Part shown: piece by piece, positions 1-6,768 of the stretch
Layout of the letters: every line of letters begins with the position of its first letter
Numbering within the stretch: the stretch's first letter is position 1
Assembly: GCA_037134755.1 (NCBI GenBank)
Contig: JBAXLO010000101.1
Location: 1 to 15,710 of the forward strand
Direction of reading: 5' to 3'
Origin: JBAXLO01 sp037134755
GTDB lineage: Bacteria > Bacteroidota > Bacteroidia > Bacteroidales > JACABE01
DNA length: 15,710 bases
Position numbers and translations under genes: made by a program
The notes under the pieces: generated by a model
The model's database searches: none
What the model was told of the DNA's origin: nothing
The model's input: the letters and a program-made list of their open reading frames with translations, nothing else

Positions 1-45
1 CCAATGGTACTGCAGCAATTGTGGGAGAGTAGGTCGCCGCCAATC
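1..45 (+). rRNA. rrf: 5S ribosomal RNA, 3' end (partial)
   Basis: The first bases match the 3' part of a Bacteroidetes 5S rRNA: the CCAATGGTACTGC segment followed by GTGGGAGAGTAGGTCGCCGCC, the conserved loop E/helix IV strand and the closing 3' strand of helix I. The 5' part lies outside the window. A hairpin followed by a run of T comes directly after it, as expected for the end of an rRNA operon (16S-23S-5S). The exact 3' end (about 43-46) is estimated from the family. Confidence 0.88.
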
Positions 46-52
46 TTTTATT

Positions 53-86
53 AAAAACCTCATCAGTAATGATGGGGTTTTTTTTT
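53..86 (+). terminator. Rho-independent terminator of the rRNA operon
   Basis: An A run, then CCTCATC, a short AGTAAT loop and GATGGGG (one G-T wobble pair), then nine T. It directly follows the 5S rRNA. Because the stem is flanked by A on one side and T on the other, it could also stop the convergent minus-strand response-regulator transcript, which ends at 104. Confidence 0.85.
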
Positions 87-103
87 GAGCTGTGGTTTGG
101 ATA

Positions 104-856
104 TTAAGCTTTGCCCGAAAGCCATTGCTTAAAAGCTTGAGCTCTTTCAGAACTAACATAGATTTCGATAGGAGAGGGGACATTAGGTTCTATTTTTATA
201 CGACCTTTAAAATGCGTATACATTTGACCTATGGTTTTATAATTTATGATCATACTTCTATTGGTACGGAAAAACAATTTACTATCTAACATATCAGTTA
301 GTTTATCTAATGAAAAGTCGATAGGGTAGGACTGTTTATCAAAGGTAAGTATATAAATGTTTTTATCTTCAGAATAAAAAAGTGCGATCTCTTCGGTGTC
401 TATAGCTTTTAGATACTGCCCATATTTAACAACAAACCTATGTGGTGTATCTTTAGTTTTCTGAAGCATTTGCTCCATAAGTGAAGTAAAATCAACTTTA
501 GGTTGAGTATTTTTCCACTTATTAAGACTGGCTTCCAGTTCTTCTTTCTTTACAGGTTTTAATAAATAATCAATACTATTTACCTTAAAAGCTTGTATGG
601 CATATTGGTCGTAAGCAGTAATGAAAATTACCGGAGTAGTTACATTAATTTGTTTAAATATCTCGAAACACGAACCATCAGCCAGATGAATATCCATTAG
701 CATTAAGTCGGGTTGTTTGTTAACCATCAACCAACTCACAGTATCACTAATGGTTTCGAAATTATCAACTATCTCAGCATCCGGTTGCAATTCCTTAACT
801 AATCTGGTCAATCGTCTGGCAGCAGCCTGTTCGTCTTCTATTATTAATATTTTCAT
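104..856 (-). CDS. LytTR-family response regulator
   Basis: A 250-residue two-domain regulator. Residues 1-115 form a REC receiver domain: acidic pocket E7-D8, phospho-acceptor D55 in LMLMDIHLADG, T80 in FITAYD and K100 in YLLKPV, so all key residues are present. Residues about 140-248 are a LytTR DNA-binding domain (RFVVKYGQYLKAI, the RTNRSMIIN segment, C-terminal SSERAQAFKQWL). Proteins of this family are phosphorylated by a LytS/YehU-type kinase and bind direct repeats upstream of target genes. The kinase gene lies 42 bp upstream, so the two are almost certainly co-transcribed and form a pair. The stop lies just beyond the rRNA terminator on the opposite strand. The target genes cannot be read from the sequence; the adjacent TonB-dependent receptor is the obvious candidate. 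Confidence 0.94.
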   Translation of the reverse strand: MKILIIEDEQAAARRLTRLVKELQPDAEIVDNFETISDTVSWLMVNKQPDLMLMDIHLADGSCFEIFKQINVTTPVIFITAYDQYAIQAFKVNSIDYLLKPVKKEELEASLNKWKNTQPKVDFTSLMEQMLQKTKDTPHRFVVKYGQYLKAIDTEEIALFYSEDKNIYILTFDKQSYPIDFSLDKLTDMLDSKLFFRTNRSMIINYKTIGQMYTHFKGRIKIEPNVPSPIEIYVSSERAQAFKQWLSGKA

Positions 857-873
857 AAATTAAGTATTAATTT

Positions 874-892
874 CGTAATTCGTAATTCGTAA
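874..892. repeat. (CGTAATT)n heptamer repeat, about 2.7 units
   Basis: Tandem CGTAATT heptamers fill the 42-bp gap between kinase and regulator genes. The same heptamer occurs in three other intergenic places in the window (14173-14200, 15256-15283 inverted, 15399-15426). Confidence 0.8.
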
Positions 893-898
893 ATGTCA

Positions 899-1951
899 TT
901 AATTCTCCTCCAGCATTGGTATTGCCACCGAAAAGTAATTAGCTGATACAATTATCTCAACTTCTTTATCAGATAAAAACTTATATCTGTTTTTAATATT
1001 TTGCAACCCCAAACCTGCTGAAGGTTCTTCTTCAGTTCTTTTTTGAATATTATTCTTTACCATAATATATCCATTTTCAATAGTAGAAATTTCAATAATT
1101 AAAGGTCTGCCCGTAGCAATTACATTATGTTTTATTGCATTCTCAACAAGCATTTGCAAAGTTAAAGGTGCAATAAATTTCTTCATATATTCAGGTGAAA
1201 CATTATTATTTAAAACAAGATTATTACCATAACGTTTCATTTGCAAAAAGCTATAAGTCTTTATTAATTCAAGTTCCTCTTCAATACTTATAATTGATTT
1301 ATCCCTTAATTGAAGAATAGTTCTAAAGAAATCGGAAAGCTTCTGAACATATTCAACAGCAGCTTCTTTGTCTTCTTCAATCAAAGTAATAAGTGTATTG
1401 AAACTATTAAAAAGAAAGTGTGGATTTACTTGATTCTTTAAGGTTTCGAACTGCGACAATAAACTTTCTTTTTCTAATTCCTGTGAACGTTTATTAGATT
1501 TCATCCACTCTAAATAAAGATAGACACCTTCGTGAATAAATGTAATTACTAACGAAACAATTACAGCACTCGTGTATATTTCAATAAAACTATATTTAGT
1601 AGCTGCATCTGCAGTTAAATAATAAAATCCTATTATAAATATAATTCCAACTGCTAGTAAATTATATATGCTAATAAATAGTACTTCCGAAATTAAATGT
1701 TTTAATGGATTCTTTTCCCAGGGAAATATTATCCATATTTTAAGTACGATATACCTGCATCCAACCCATAACAAGGTAGTGCTTATAGTAGAAAAGAATA
1801 TATTCTCAAAGATAAGATTTAATGGATTATTTGAATATAAACCAACAATTATTGGCAACACAACACCCATAAATAATATTCCTCCTATCATTACTAATAG
1901 TTCATAGAACATTCCTCTATCTTTGCATTTATTGTTTTTCATAAGATTCAT
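899..1951 (-). CDS. LytS/YehU-type sensor histidine kinase (His_kinase family)
   Basis: 350 residues. Four hydrophobic segments lie in the N-terminal half (about 17-39, 47-73, 86-112, 122-148), with no large periplasmic domain, so the sensor is membrane-embedded. A short charged coiled coil (150-170) leads into the His_kinase dimerisation motif NPHFLFN with phospho-acceptor H178. The ATP-binding part follows: N-box LVENAIKHN (268-276) and G-box GLGLQNIKNRY (313-323). This is the standard partner of LytTR regulators. It lies 61 bp downstream of the TonB-dependent receptor stop, with no hairpin between, and 42 bp upstream of the regulator, so the three genes look like one transcription unit. 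Two in-frame starts exist (residues 1 and 4); either is possible. The signal sensed is unknown. Confidence 0.94.
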   Translation of the reverse strand: MNLMKNNKCKDRGMFYELLVMIGGILFMGVVLPIIVGLYSNNPLNLIFENIFFSTISTTLLWVGCRYIVLKIWIIFPWEKNPLKHLISEVLFISIYNLLAVGIIFIIGFYYLTADAATKYSFIEIYTSAVIVSLVITFIHEGVYLYLEWMKSNKRSQELEKESLLSQFETLKNQVNPHFLFNSFNTLITLIEEDKEAAVEYVQKLSDFFRTILQLRDKSIISIEEELELIKTYSFLQMKRYGNNLVLNNNVSPEYMKKFIAPLTLQMLVENAIKHNVIATGRPLIIEISTIENGYIMVKNNIQKRTEEEPSAGLGLQNIKNRYKFLSDKEVEIIVSANYFSVAIPMLEEN

Positions 1952-2012
1952 TTTAAAATAGTTTTAACAAGTTTTACTTATCAGTATTATTGGTATAAAA
2001 GATTCGGTAAAA

Positions 2013-4424
2013 TTAGAAAATAATACGATACTGAGGAATAATCATTCTGCCTGTTTGATAGGTATAAGAAACTTCTCCTGTTTTTGTGTTAAGTTTCTGT
2101 GTATATACATTCTGCTGATCAAATAAATTCTGAATATCTATAGCCCATTCTTGAGTAATCTTTTTACCGTTTCTTCTGTATGTTAACTTTAAGTCAGTGC
2201 GCGAATAGTCTTTATATTGCTGGCTGTATGCTTTACTTTCATCATATTGTTGATAATATTTACCACTGGCAGCATCAAGCATTACTGTGCTAGGTGTATA
2301 TCTTTGTCCACCTGCATAAGTAGTTTTCAAATCAATACTTAAGATATTTCTAGCTTTCTGGTCTTTATTTTTAGAACCTATTACAATTTCTTTTCCAACT
2401 AAAGAATTCACAACATAATTACCATTAAAAGCAGTATTATGTTCAACATTATCACTACCTTTATATTTAGATTCAAAAAGAGAAGTAGTTAGCAGATAAT
2501 AGAATCCTTTGTTAAGAAAATGCTCTAAAGTAAATTCAATACCATAATTATGTCCTGTTCCTGTAGCTTTTAAGGTGTCAGGAGTTGCATATCCAAAGCT
2601 TGCACCTTCGTTTAAAAGAGAATAATAATTGTTGATGCTTCCATTAACTGCAACATGATTTAAGTATTGATAATAGACTTCAGCTTTGATACGAGCATAT
2701 TCAGTTAAATTTCTATCATAACCCAACACAAAATGTTGGCTACTCATCATACCAATATTTTCATTTAGTCTTTCAAAACTTCCATCAGGCATCCTTGTCT
2801 GGCGAAAATAAACACTTATAGAATTGATTTGACTATGCATTCCATAACCAACATTCAAAGATTGATTAGCAGCAAAGCTCCATTTTAAACCAGCTCTTGG
2901 TTCGATAGAATAATCTTTATTATAACCAAAATACATAGCATGCAAACCTGTATTAAGTGTTAACTGATTTGTAAACTTATATTGATGTTGAATATAGGGT
3001 TGTAACAACCAGGTAGAACCATTAAAATCAGTAATAGTTCTTAAAGCTTTATCATCATTATTATAATATTTTTCTAATAAATTAAAACCCATATCTCTTA
3101 AAAAGAAACCTGTACGGATATAACTTCTGCTATTTATTTTATGATTTAATAAGAATGAAAAAGTAATATTATCTTCAGTAAAGTTATTTCTATAATTAGG
3201 GATTTTAAGCATGTTGCCGGGGGTTATGGAGTCTATTATTGTATTGAAATCATGGAAAGCAGCCGAAAGACTGGTTTTAGAATACGTATTGGTGTTCCAT
3301 TTATAAATATTTGTAATGCCACCGGCTATCATATCCGAACCATTGGTAAGATCAAAGCCATCACCACCATAAAAATCGAGTTTAACATTTGTTGTGTCCT
3401 TACGGGAGTCCCACATTTCGATAGTACTCATGCCACCTAAAGCAAACACAGAGAAGCTACCCAGTTTAGTTTTAGGGAAATTTAGCTTCATCGAGAAGTC
3501 TTCGTACTTAGGTATGCCTGTACCTGTTCCAAAATCAACGCCCAGCTTAGCCATTGCTTCCAGAGTTGAATAACGCACGTTGAAAAGATAGGAAGAACCA
3601 TCTTTCTTACTTATCGGACCTTCGGCACCCAATTCAAAACCATTAAAACCTATCTGACCTATAAACTCATGCTTTTCATTATTTCCATTACGCATCTTAA
3701 GATCAAATACACCCGATATAGCATTTCCATATTCTGCCGGAAAAGCAGCTGTGAGGAAATCAGAGTTTGACAATACATTATTATTAAGGATACAAACAGG
3801 ACCACCAGTAGCCGAAAGCGCACCATAATGATTTGGATTAGGTATATCCACGCCATCCAGACGCCATAATAAACCCGAAGGAGTGTTACCACGAATAATA
3901 ATATCGTTGCGGGCATCATTACTCCCAACTATACCTGCGTAATTCTGTGCCATACGTGCTACATCGTTTCTTGAACCTGCATAACGTCCTGTTTCTTCTA
4001 TCGTAAAACTCCTTGAACTAACTGAAGTCATAGCATTATTTGTGCTTGACTTATCAGCATTAGCAGTAATTACTACAGTTTGTTGTGTAATAATATTCTC
4101 ATCCATTTCAATATCCAACACTAATTCTTTTCCTGTGTTTAAGGTAAGATTGTTAAGATAAACTTCTTTGTATCCTATAAAAGAAATTTTTAAACTTACT
4201 CTACCAACGTTAATGTTTTCTAACCTGAACTTGCCGTTAACATCACTTGAAGTGCCTTTTAAAGGCGAAGTGTTGAGCAGAATAATATTTGCTCCGGGCA
4301 AAGTAGATTTATTTACTTTGTCAGTGATTGTGCCACGTATTGTTCCTGTAGGAGGATTAAATGCAGTAGCTATAAATACATTTACTATTATAAAACTTAA
4401 GATTAATACAATTCTTTTCATCAT
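2013..4424 (-). CDS. TonB-dependent outer-membrane receptor with CarboxypepD_reg-like domain
   Basis: 803 residues. A signal peptide (about 1-21) is followed by a CarboxypepD_reg-like beta-sandwich (about 25-110; GTIRGTITD, LPGANIILL, DVNGKFRLENI, SFIGYKE). A TonB plug comes next (about 135-245; NDIIIRGNTPSGLLWRLDG, then PAEYGNAISGVFDLKMR), and a 22-strand-type beta-barrel fills the remainder. The protein ends in phenylalanine, as is usual for Bam-inserted barrels. Such receptors import ligands across the outer membrane using TonB energy. There is no SusD partner next to it, so a SusCD glycan system is not indicated and the substrate is unknown. The kinase/LytTR pair directly downstream suggests that the receptor is functionally linked to this signalling pair, but that is inference from position. 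The start is either of two adjacent ATG codons. A plausible promoter lies 25-55 bp upstream. Confidence 0.92.
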   Translation of the reverse strand: MMKRIVLILSFIIVNVFIATAFNPPTGTIRGTITDKVNKSTLPGANIILLNTSPLKGTSSDVNGKFRLENINVGRVSLKISFIGYKEVYLNNLTLNTGKELVLDIEMDENIITQQTVVITANADKSSTNNAMTSVSSRSFTIEETGRYAGSRNDVARMAQNYAGIVGSNDARNDIIIRGNTPSGLLWRLDGVDIPNPNHYGALSATGGPVCILNNNVLSNSDFLTAAFPAEYGNAISGVFDLKMRNGNNEKHEFIGQIGFNGFELGAEGPISKKDGSSYLFNVRYSTLEAMAKLGVDFGTGTGIPKYEDFSMKLNFPKTKLGSFSVFALGGMSTIEMWDSRKDTTNVKLDFYGGDGFDLTNGSDMIAGGITNIYKWNTNTYSKTSLSAAFHDFNTIIDSITPGNMLKIPNYRNNFTEDNITFSFLLNHKINSRSYIRTGFFLRDMGFNLLEKYYNNDDKALRTITDFNGSTWLLQPYIQHQYKFTNQLTLNTGLHAMYFGYNKDYSIEPRAGLKWSFAANQSLNVGYGMHSQINSISVYFRQTRMPDGSFERLNENIGMMSSQHFVLGYDRNLTEYARIKAEVYYQYLNHVAVNGSINNYYSLLNEGASFGYATPDTLKATGTGHNYGIEFTLEHFLNKGFYYLLTTSLFESKYKGSDNVEHNTAFNGNYVVNSLVGKEIVIGSKNKDQKARNILSIDLKTTYAGGQRYTPSTVMLDAASGKYYQQYDESKAYSQQYKDYSRTDLKLTYRRNGKKITQEWAIDIQNLFDQQNVYTQKLNTKTGEVSYTYQTGRMIIPQYRIIF

Positions 4425-4448
4425 TTAAAATATTTATTAATTAGACTG

Positions 4449-4479
4449 CAAAGTAACGCAGCTTTTTTAAATTGACAAA
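4449..4479 (-). promoter_or_regulatory. Bacteroidetes-type promoter of the receptor/kinase/regulator unit
   Basis: Read on the minus strand: TTTG, 20 bases, then TACTTTG, followed within about 25 bases by the receptor start codon. This fits the Bacteroidetes sigma-ABfr pattern (-33 TTG, -7 TAnnTTTG) with one base fewer in the -7 box. Confidence 0.55.
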
Positions 4480-4991
4480 TAACTTTCCGACGAAACGGGA
4501 ATATTGCATGTTGAAAGGGGTAAAATTTAGGATGAAAGGGTATTTCAAAATTTATTTATTAGAGAATAATAGGGTTTTGCTTTATAGTTTGTGAATATAA
4601 TAAGACGAGAGGAAACATTAAAAAGTCTTAAAGATGCGTTATTCAAAACAAAGAACTCTACTATTTACAATGTTGATAAAATTTAGTTTAATATCGCATT
4701 CAATATTCGCAGATGAACATTAACTAAAAATTAACAAAACAATTAAAATAAATACCCTTTTTGTGAATCTTTATTTCTAATTTTACAAATTATTAGTAAT
4801 TACAATACTTTTAGAAGATATATTGAAAGAAAAAAAAGAAATAGATGTAGGTCCCGATTGGGCAAAATCTTAAACTCTCGCTATACCATCCAGCAAATGA
4901 TAAAAGCCGTTTAAAGTTTTTTTGAATCGTTAAAAATGAATATTTTTAAAATAACAAAAATTCTTAGTATAAACAATTTAAATATTAAAAA
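4480..4991. other. AT-rich intergenic region between divergent genes
   Basis: About 510 bp without a convincing gene. It must contain the promoter and leader of the 4992-5366 gene, but no good TTG/TAnnTTTG pair is visible. The only coding-like trace is a possible frameshifted 31-codon relic at 4823-4914, listed separately. Confidence 0.5.
4823..4914 (+). pseudogene. Possible frameshifted small ORF relic
   Basis: Starting at a TTG, the frame reads KEKKEIDVGPDWA and then meets a stop. Adding one A to the AAAA run at 4864-4867 would let it continue as KILNSRYTIQQMIKAV to a stop at 4912-4914. The joined peptide has protein-like composition, unlike the surrounding AT-rich DNA. No family is recognised, there is no ATG start, and the length is short, so chance is a real alternative. 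Confidence 0.2.
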
Positions 4992-5366
4992 ATGAGTATG
5001 ACTGCAAGTACAAAAGACGAATTTTGCGAATGGATGTTAAAAACGCTTATTGAAAGTAAAGATGACATTATTGCAAAAGATCTTGATGTTACGTATGATG
5101 TAGATGGAAACGTAGCTAAGCAAAAACTATTAGACAAAGCCTACAATGATGAATTGGGCAAAAGTGCCGGATTCAAGAAACTTTGGATGAATCAGAATAA
5201 AAAAGTGAATGCTACACGTAAAGCTAGGTACACAAATGCAAGTGCAATAGCAAATGGTGTTAGCAGCCACATGGGCGAAGACGACCAACTTTCTATTATT
5301 ATTCACCAAGAAAGAGGATTATTGGTAAATATTGCCAATCGTGGCAAAAAGAAGCCAATAGTTTAA
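4992..5366 (+). CDS. Hypothetical protein, 124 residues
   Basis: I do not recognise a family. The protein is soluble, with no signal peptide or membrane segment, and is rich in lysine and asparagine. The N-terminal half looks helical (EFCEWMLKTLIESKDD). A basic central stretch (KKVNATRKARYTN) follows, then a segment SIIIHQERGLLVNIANRG that may be beta-strands. The ATG follows an A-rich leader, as is usual in Bacteroidetes, and a strong terminator lies 27 bp after the stop, so this is a monocistronic gene and very likely real. It is the only plus-strand gene between the rRNA and 12160. A basic segment in a small cytosolic protein might mean nucleic-acid binding, but nothing in the sequence proves that. 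Confidence 0.72.
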   Translation: MSMTASTKDEFCEWMLKTLIESKDDIIAKDLDVTYDVDGNVAKQKLLDKAYNDELGKSAGFKKLWMNQNKKVNATRKARYTNASAIANGVSSHMGEDDQLSIIIHQERGLLVNIANRGKKKPIV

Positions 5367-5392
5367 AAACAAATAATCAAAAAATTTTAATT

Positions 5393-5435
5393 ATCCGCTA
5401 AGTCGTTTTGCGTTCTGACCTCTTAGCGGATTTTT
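5393..5435 (+). terminator. Rho-independent terminator of the 124-residue protein gene
   Basis: Perfect 10-bp stem ATCCGCTAAG (5393-5402) / CTTAGCGGAT (5422-5431), loop of 19 bases, then TTTT. It lies directly downstream of the stop at 5366. Confidence 0.85.
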
Positions 5436-5491
5436 ATGTCAATATCCCAAATATCTTTCAAAAATTTCAAATCAATAGCTTTGTTTTTTAA

Positions 5492-5529
5492 ATATGCTAC
5501 GTTGCTTTACTGAATATGCTACGTTGCTC
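5492..5529. repeat. Direct repeat of ATATGCTACGTTGCT
   Basis: Two copies of a 15-bp sequence (5492-5506 and 5514-5528) separated by TTACTGA. The second copy forms part of the left arm of the inverted-repeat element 5506-5726. Confidence 0.7.
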
Positions 5530-5726
5530 TAGGCATATTATTCGTAGCAGAAGCTAAAAATCACGGTTTTTAGCTAAAAAGCCTGACATTTTGTCAGGTT
5601 TTACCTAAATCATGGCTTAAAAACACAGCTACCTATAGCCAAATCAGAAGGAATTTGTATAAAAACACATGTGTTTTGAGATATGCTACGAAGAATAGGT
5701 CTGAAGCAACGTAGCAGATCAGTAAA
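5506..5726. repeat. MITE-like element: 44-bp imperfect inverted repeats with nested hairpins
   Basis: The left arm 5506-5550 begins TTTACTGA and contains GCTACGTTGCT and TTCGTAGCA. It is matched in reverse complement by the right arm 5683-5726, with a few mismatches. The 132-bp interior has three further perfect structures: AGCTAAAAA/TTTTTAGCT (5552-5575), CCTGACA/TGTCAGG (5582-5598), and the 16-bp palindrome AAAACACATGTGTTTT (5662-5677). There is no ORF inside. The form fits a non-autonomous miniature element or a large structured RNA/cruciform. No target-site duplication was confirmed. Confidence 0.55.
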
Positions 5727-5743
5727 AGTACGTGGAATATAAG

Positions 5744-5772
5744 AAAAAACTGACAAAATGTCAGGTTTTTTT
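5744..5772. terminator. CTGACA/TGTCAG hairpin with A and T flanks
   Basis: AAAAAA-CTGACA, loop AAA, TGTCAG-G-TTTTTTT: a compact, terminator-like hairpin that reads either way. It shares its stem core with the hairpins at 5582-5598 and 8103-8128. No gene ends immediately beside it, so it may be a dispersed repeat rather than a working terminator. Confidence 0.5.
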
Positions 5773-6074
5773 GGGAGCTTTATTTTTATAATCTGCTGCT
5801 TTTAAGCTATCATATAAAAATAATTCATAATTCATAATTTCTCAAGCGGCATTTTGTAAAGTTGTTTATATTCTTCGTATAATGTCTCGTCCTAAAAAGA
5901 GAGGAGCTTGATTTGTATAAATGTTAGGTGTTTTTGTAATCCTAAAAGTCTAATGGTCTAAAAGACTAAAAGCCTTGTTTTCTATTCTTAATTCTTAATT
6001 TTTAATTGTTAATTAAGATAGCGGCATTTTGTATAATTGCTTATATTCTTCATTAATTGAAAACCTCACCCCCG

Positions 6075-6093
6075 CCTCTCCTAAAAGGAGAGG
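6075..6093. repeat. REP-like palindrome, type A (array unit 1)
   Basis: Perfect 8-bp stem CCTCTCCT / AGGAGAGG with loop AAA, preceded by CTCACCCCCG. The same sequence is at 6264-6282 in unit 2. A decayed form is in the degenerate first copy near 5891-5907. Confidence 0.8.
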
Positions 6094-6452
6094 AGCTTGA
6101 TTTGTATAAATGTTAGGTGTTTTTGTAATCCTAAAAGTCTAATGGTCTAAAAGACTAAAAGCCTTGTTTTCTATTCTTAATTCTTAATTTTTAATTGTTA
6201 ATTAAGATAGCGGCATTTTGTATAATTGCTTATATTCTTCATTAATTGAAAACCTCACCCCCGCCTCTCCTAAAAGGAGAGGAGCTTGATTTGTATAAAT
6301 GTTAGGTGTTTTTGTAATCCTAAAAGTCTAATGGTCTAAAAGACTAAAAGCCTTGTTTTCTATTATTAATTCTTAATTTTTAATTGTTAATTAAGATAGC
6401 GGTATTTTGTAAAGTTGCTTATATTCTTCGCGTAAAAGGAAACCCCACCTAG

Positions 6453-6471
6453 CCTCCCCTGAAAGGGGAGG
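6453..6471. repeat. REP-like palindrome, type B (array unit 3)
   Basis: Perfect 8-bp stem CCTCCCCT / AGGGGAGG with loop GAA, also at 6642-6660 in unit 4. Compared with type A, stem position 5 changed from T to C and its partner from A to G, so pairing is kept. The flanking AACCCCACCT...GAATTC context resembles dispersed GC-rich palindromes common in Bacteroidetes intergenic DNA. Confidence 0.8.
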
Positions 6472-6768
6472 AATTCAATTTGTAGGTAAATAATGTGTTT
6501 TTGTACTCCTTAAAGTCTAATGGTCTAAAAGCCTAAAAGCCTTGTTTTCTATTATTAATTTTTAATTTTTAATTGTTAATTAAGATAGCGGCATTTTGTA
6601 TAATTGCTTATATTCCTCGTATAAAAGGCAACCCCACCTAACCTCCCCTGAAAGGGGAGGAATTCAATTTGTAGGTAAATAATGTGTTTGTTTAATCCTA
6701 AAAGTCTAATGGTCTAAAAGACTAAAAGCCCTGTTTTCTATTATTAATTCTTAATTTTTAATTGTTAA

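Larger units (their letters stand above)
5841..6768. repeat. Tandem array with 189-bp period carrying copies of the adjacent gene's 3' end
   Basis: Four full units start at 6013, 6202, 6391 and 6580. The spacing is exactly 189 bp, and the next position in phase (6769) is the stop of the neighbouring gene. A degenerate, shorter copy lies at 5841-6012. Each unit, read on the plus strand, has four parts: (1) the reverse complement of a gene tail encoding EEYKQLYK[MI]PLS and TAA (LEKL and TGA in the first copy); (2) a REP-like GC-rich palindrome; (3) a spacer containing GGTCTAAAAGACTAAAAGCC; (4) an AT-rich block of TTAATTTTTAATTG type. Units 1 and 2 are nearly identical (one mismatch seen); units 3 and 4 form a second, diverged type. 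No complete ORF is present. Confidence 0.92.

Noticed and set aside
92..289. Plus-strand open frame over the response-regulator end
   Set aside because: It is the antisense of the LytTR domain and begins inside the rRNA terminator region.
3659..3928. Minus-strand 89-codon open frame within the receptor gene
   Set aside because: Out-of-frame overlap with the well-supported plug domain; composition not protein-like.
2013..4424. SusCD polysaccharide utilisation locus
   Set aside because: No SusD-like lipoprotein, glycoside hydrolase or hybrid two-component gene adjoins the receptor.
4992..5366. Antitoxin or DNA-binding regulator role for the 124-residue protein
   Set aside because: No partner toxin gene and no recognisable helix-turn-helix or ribbon-helix-helix pattern; only a basic stretch is visible.
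5841..6768. Array as a CRISPR locus
   Set aside because: Units are 189 bp of continuous repeat without short repeats separated by unique spacers, and there are no cas genes.
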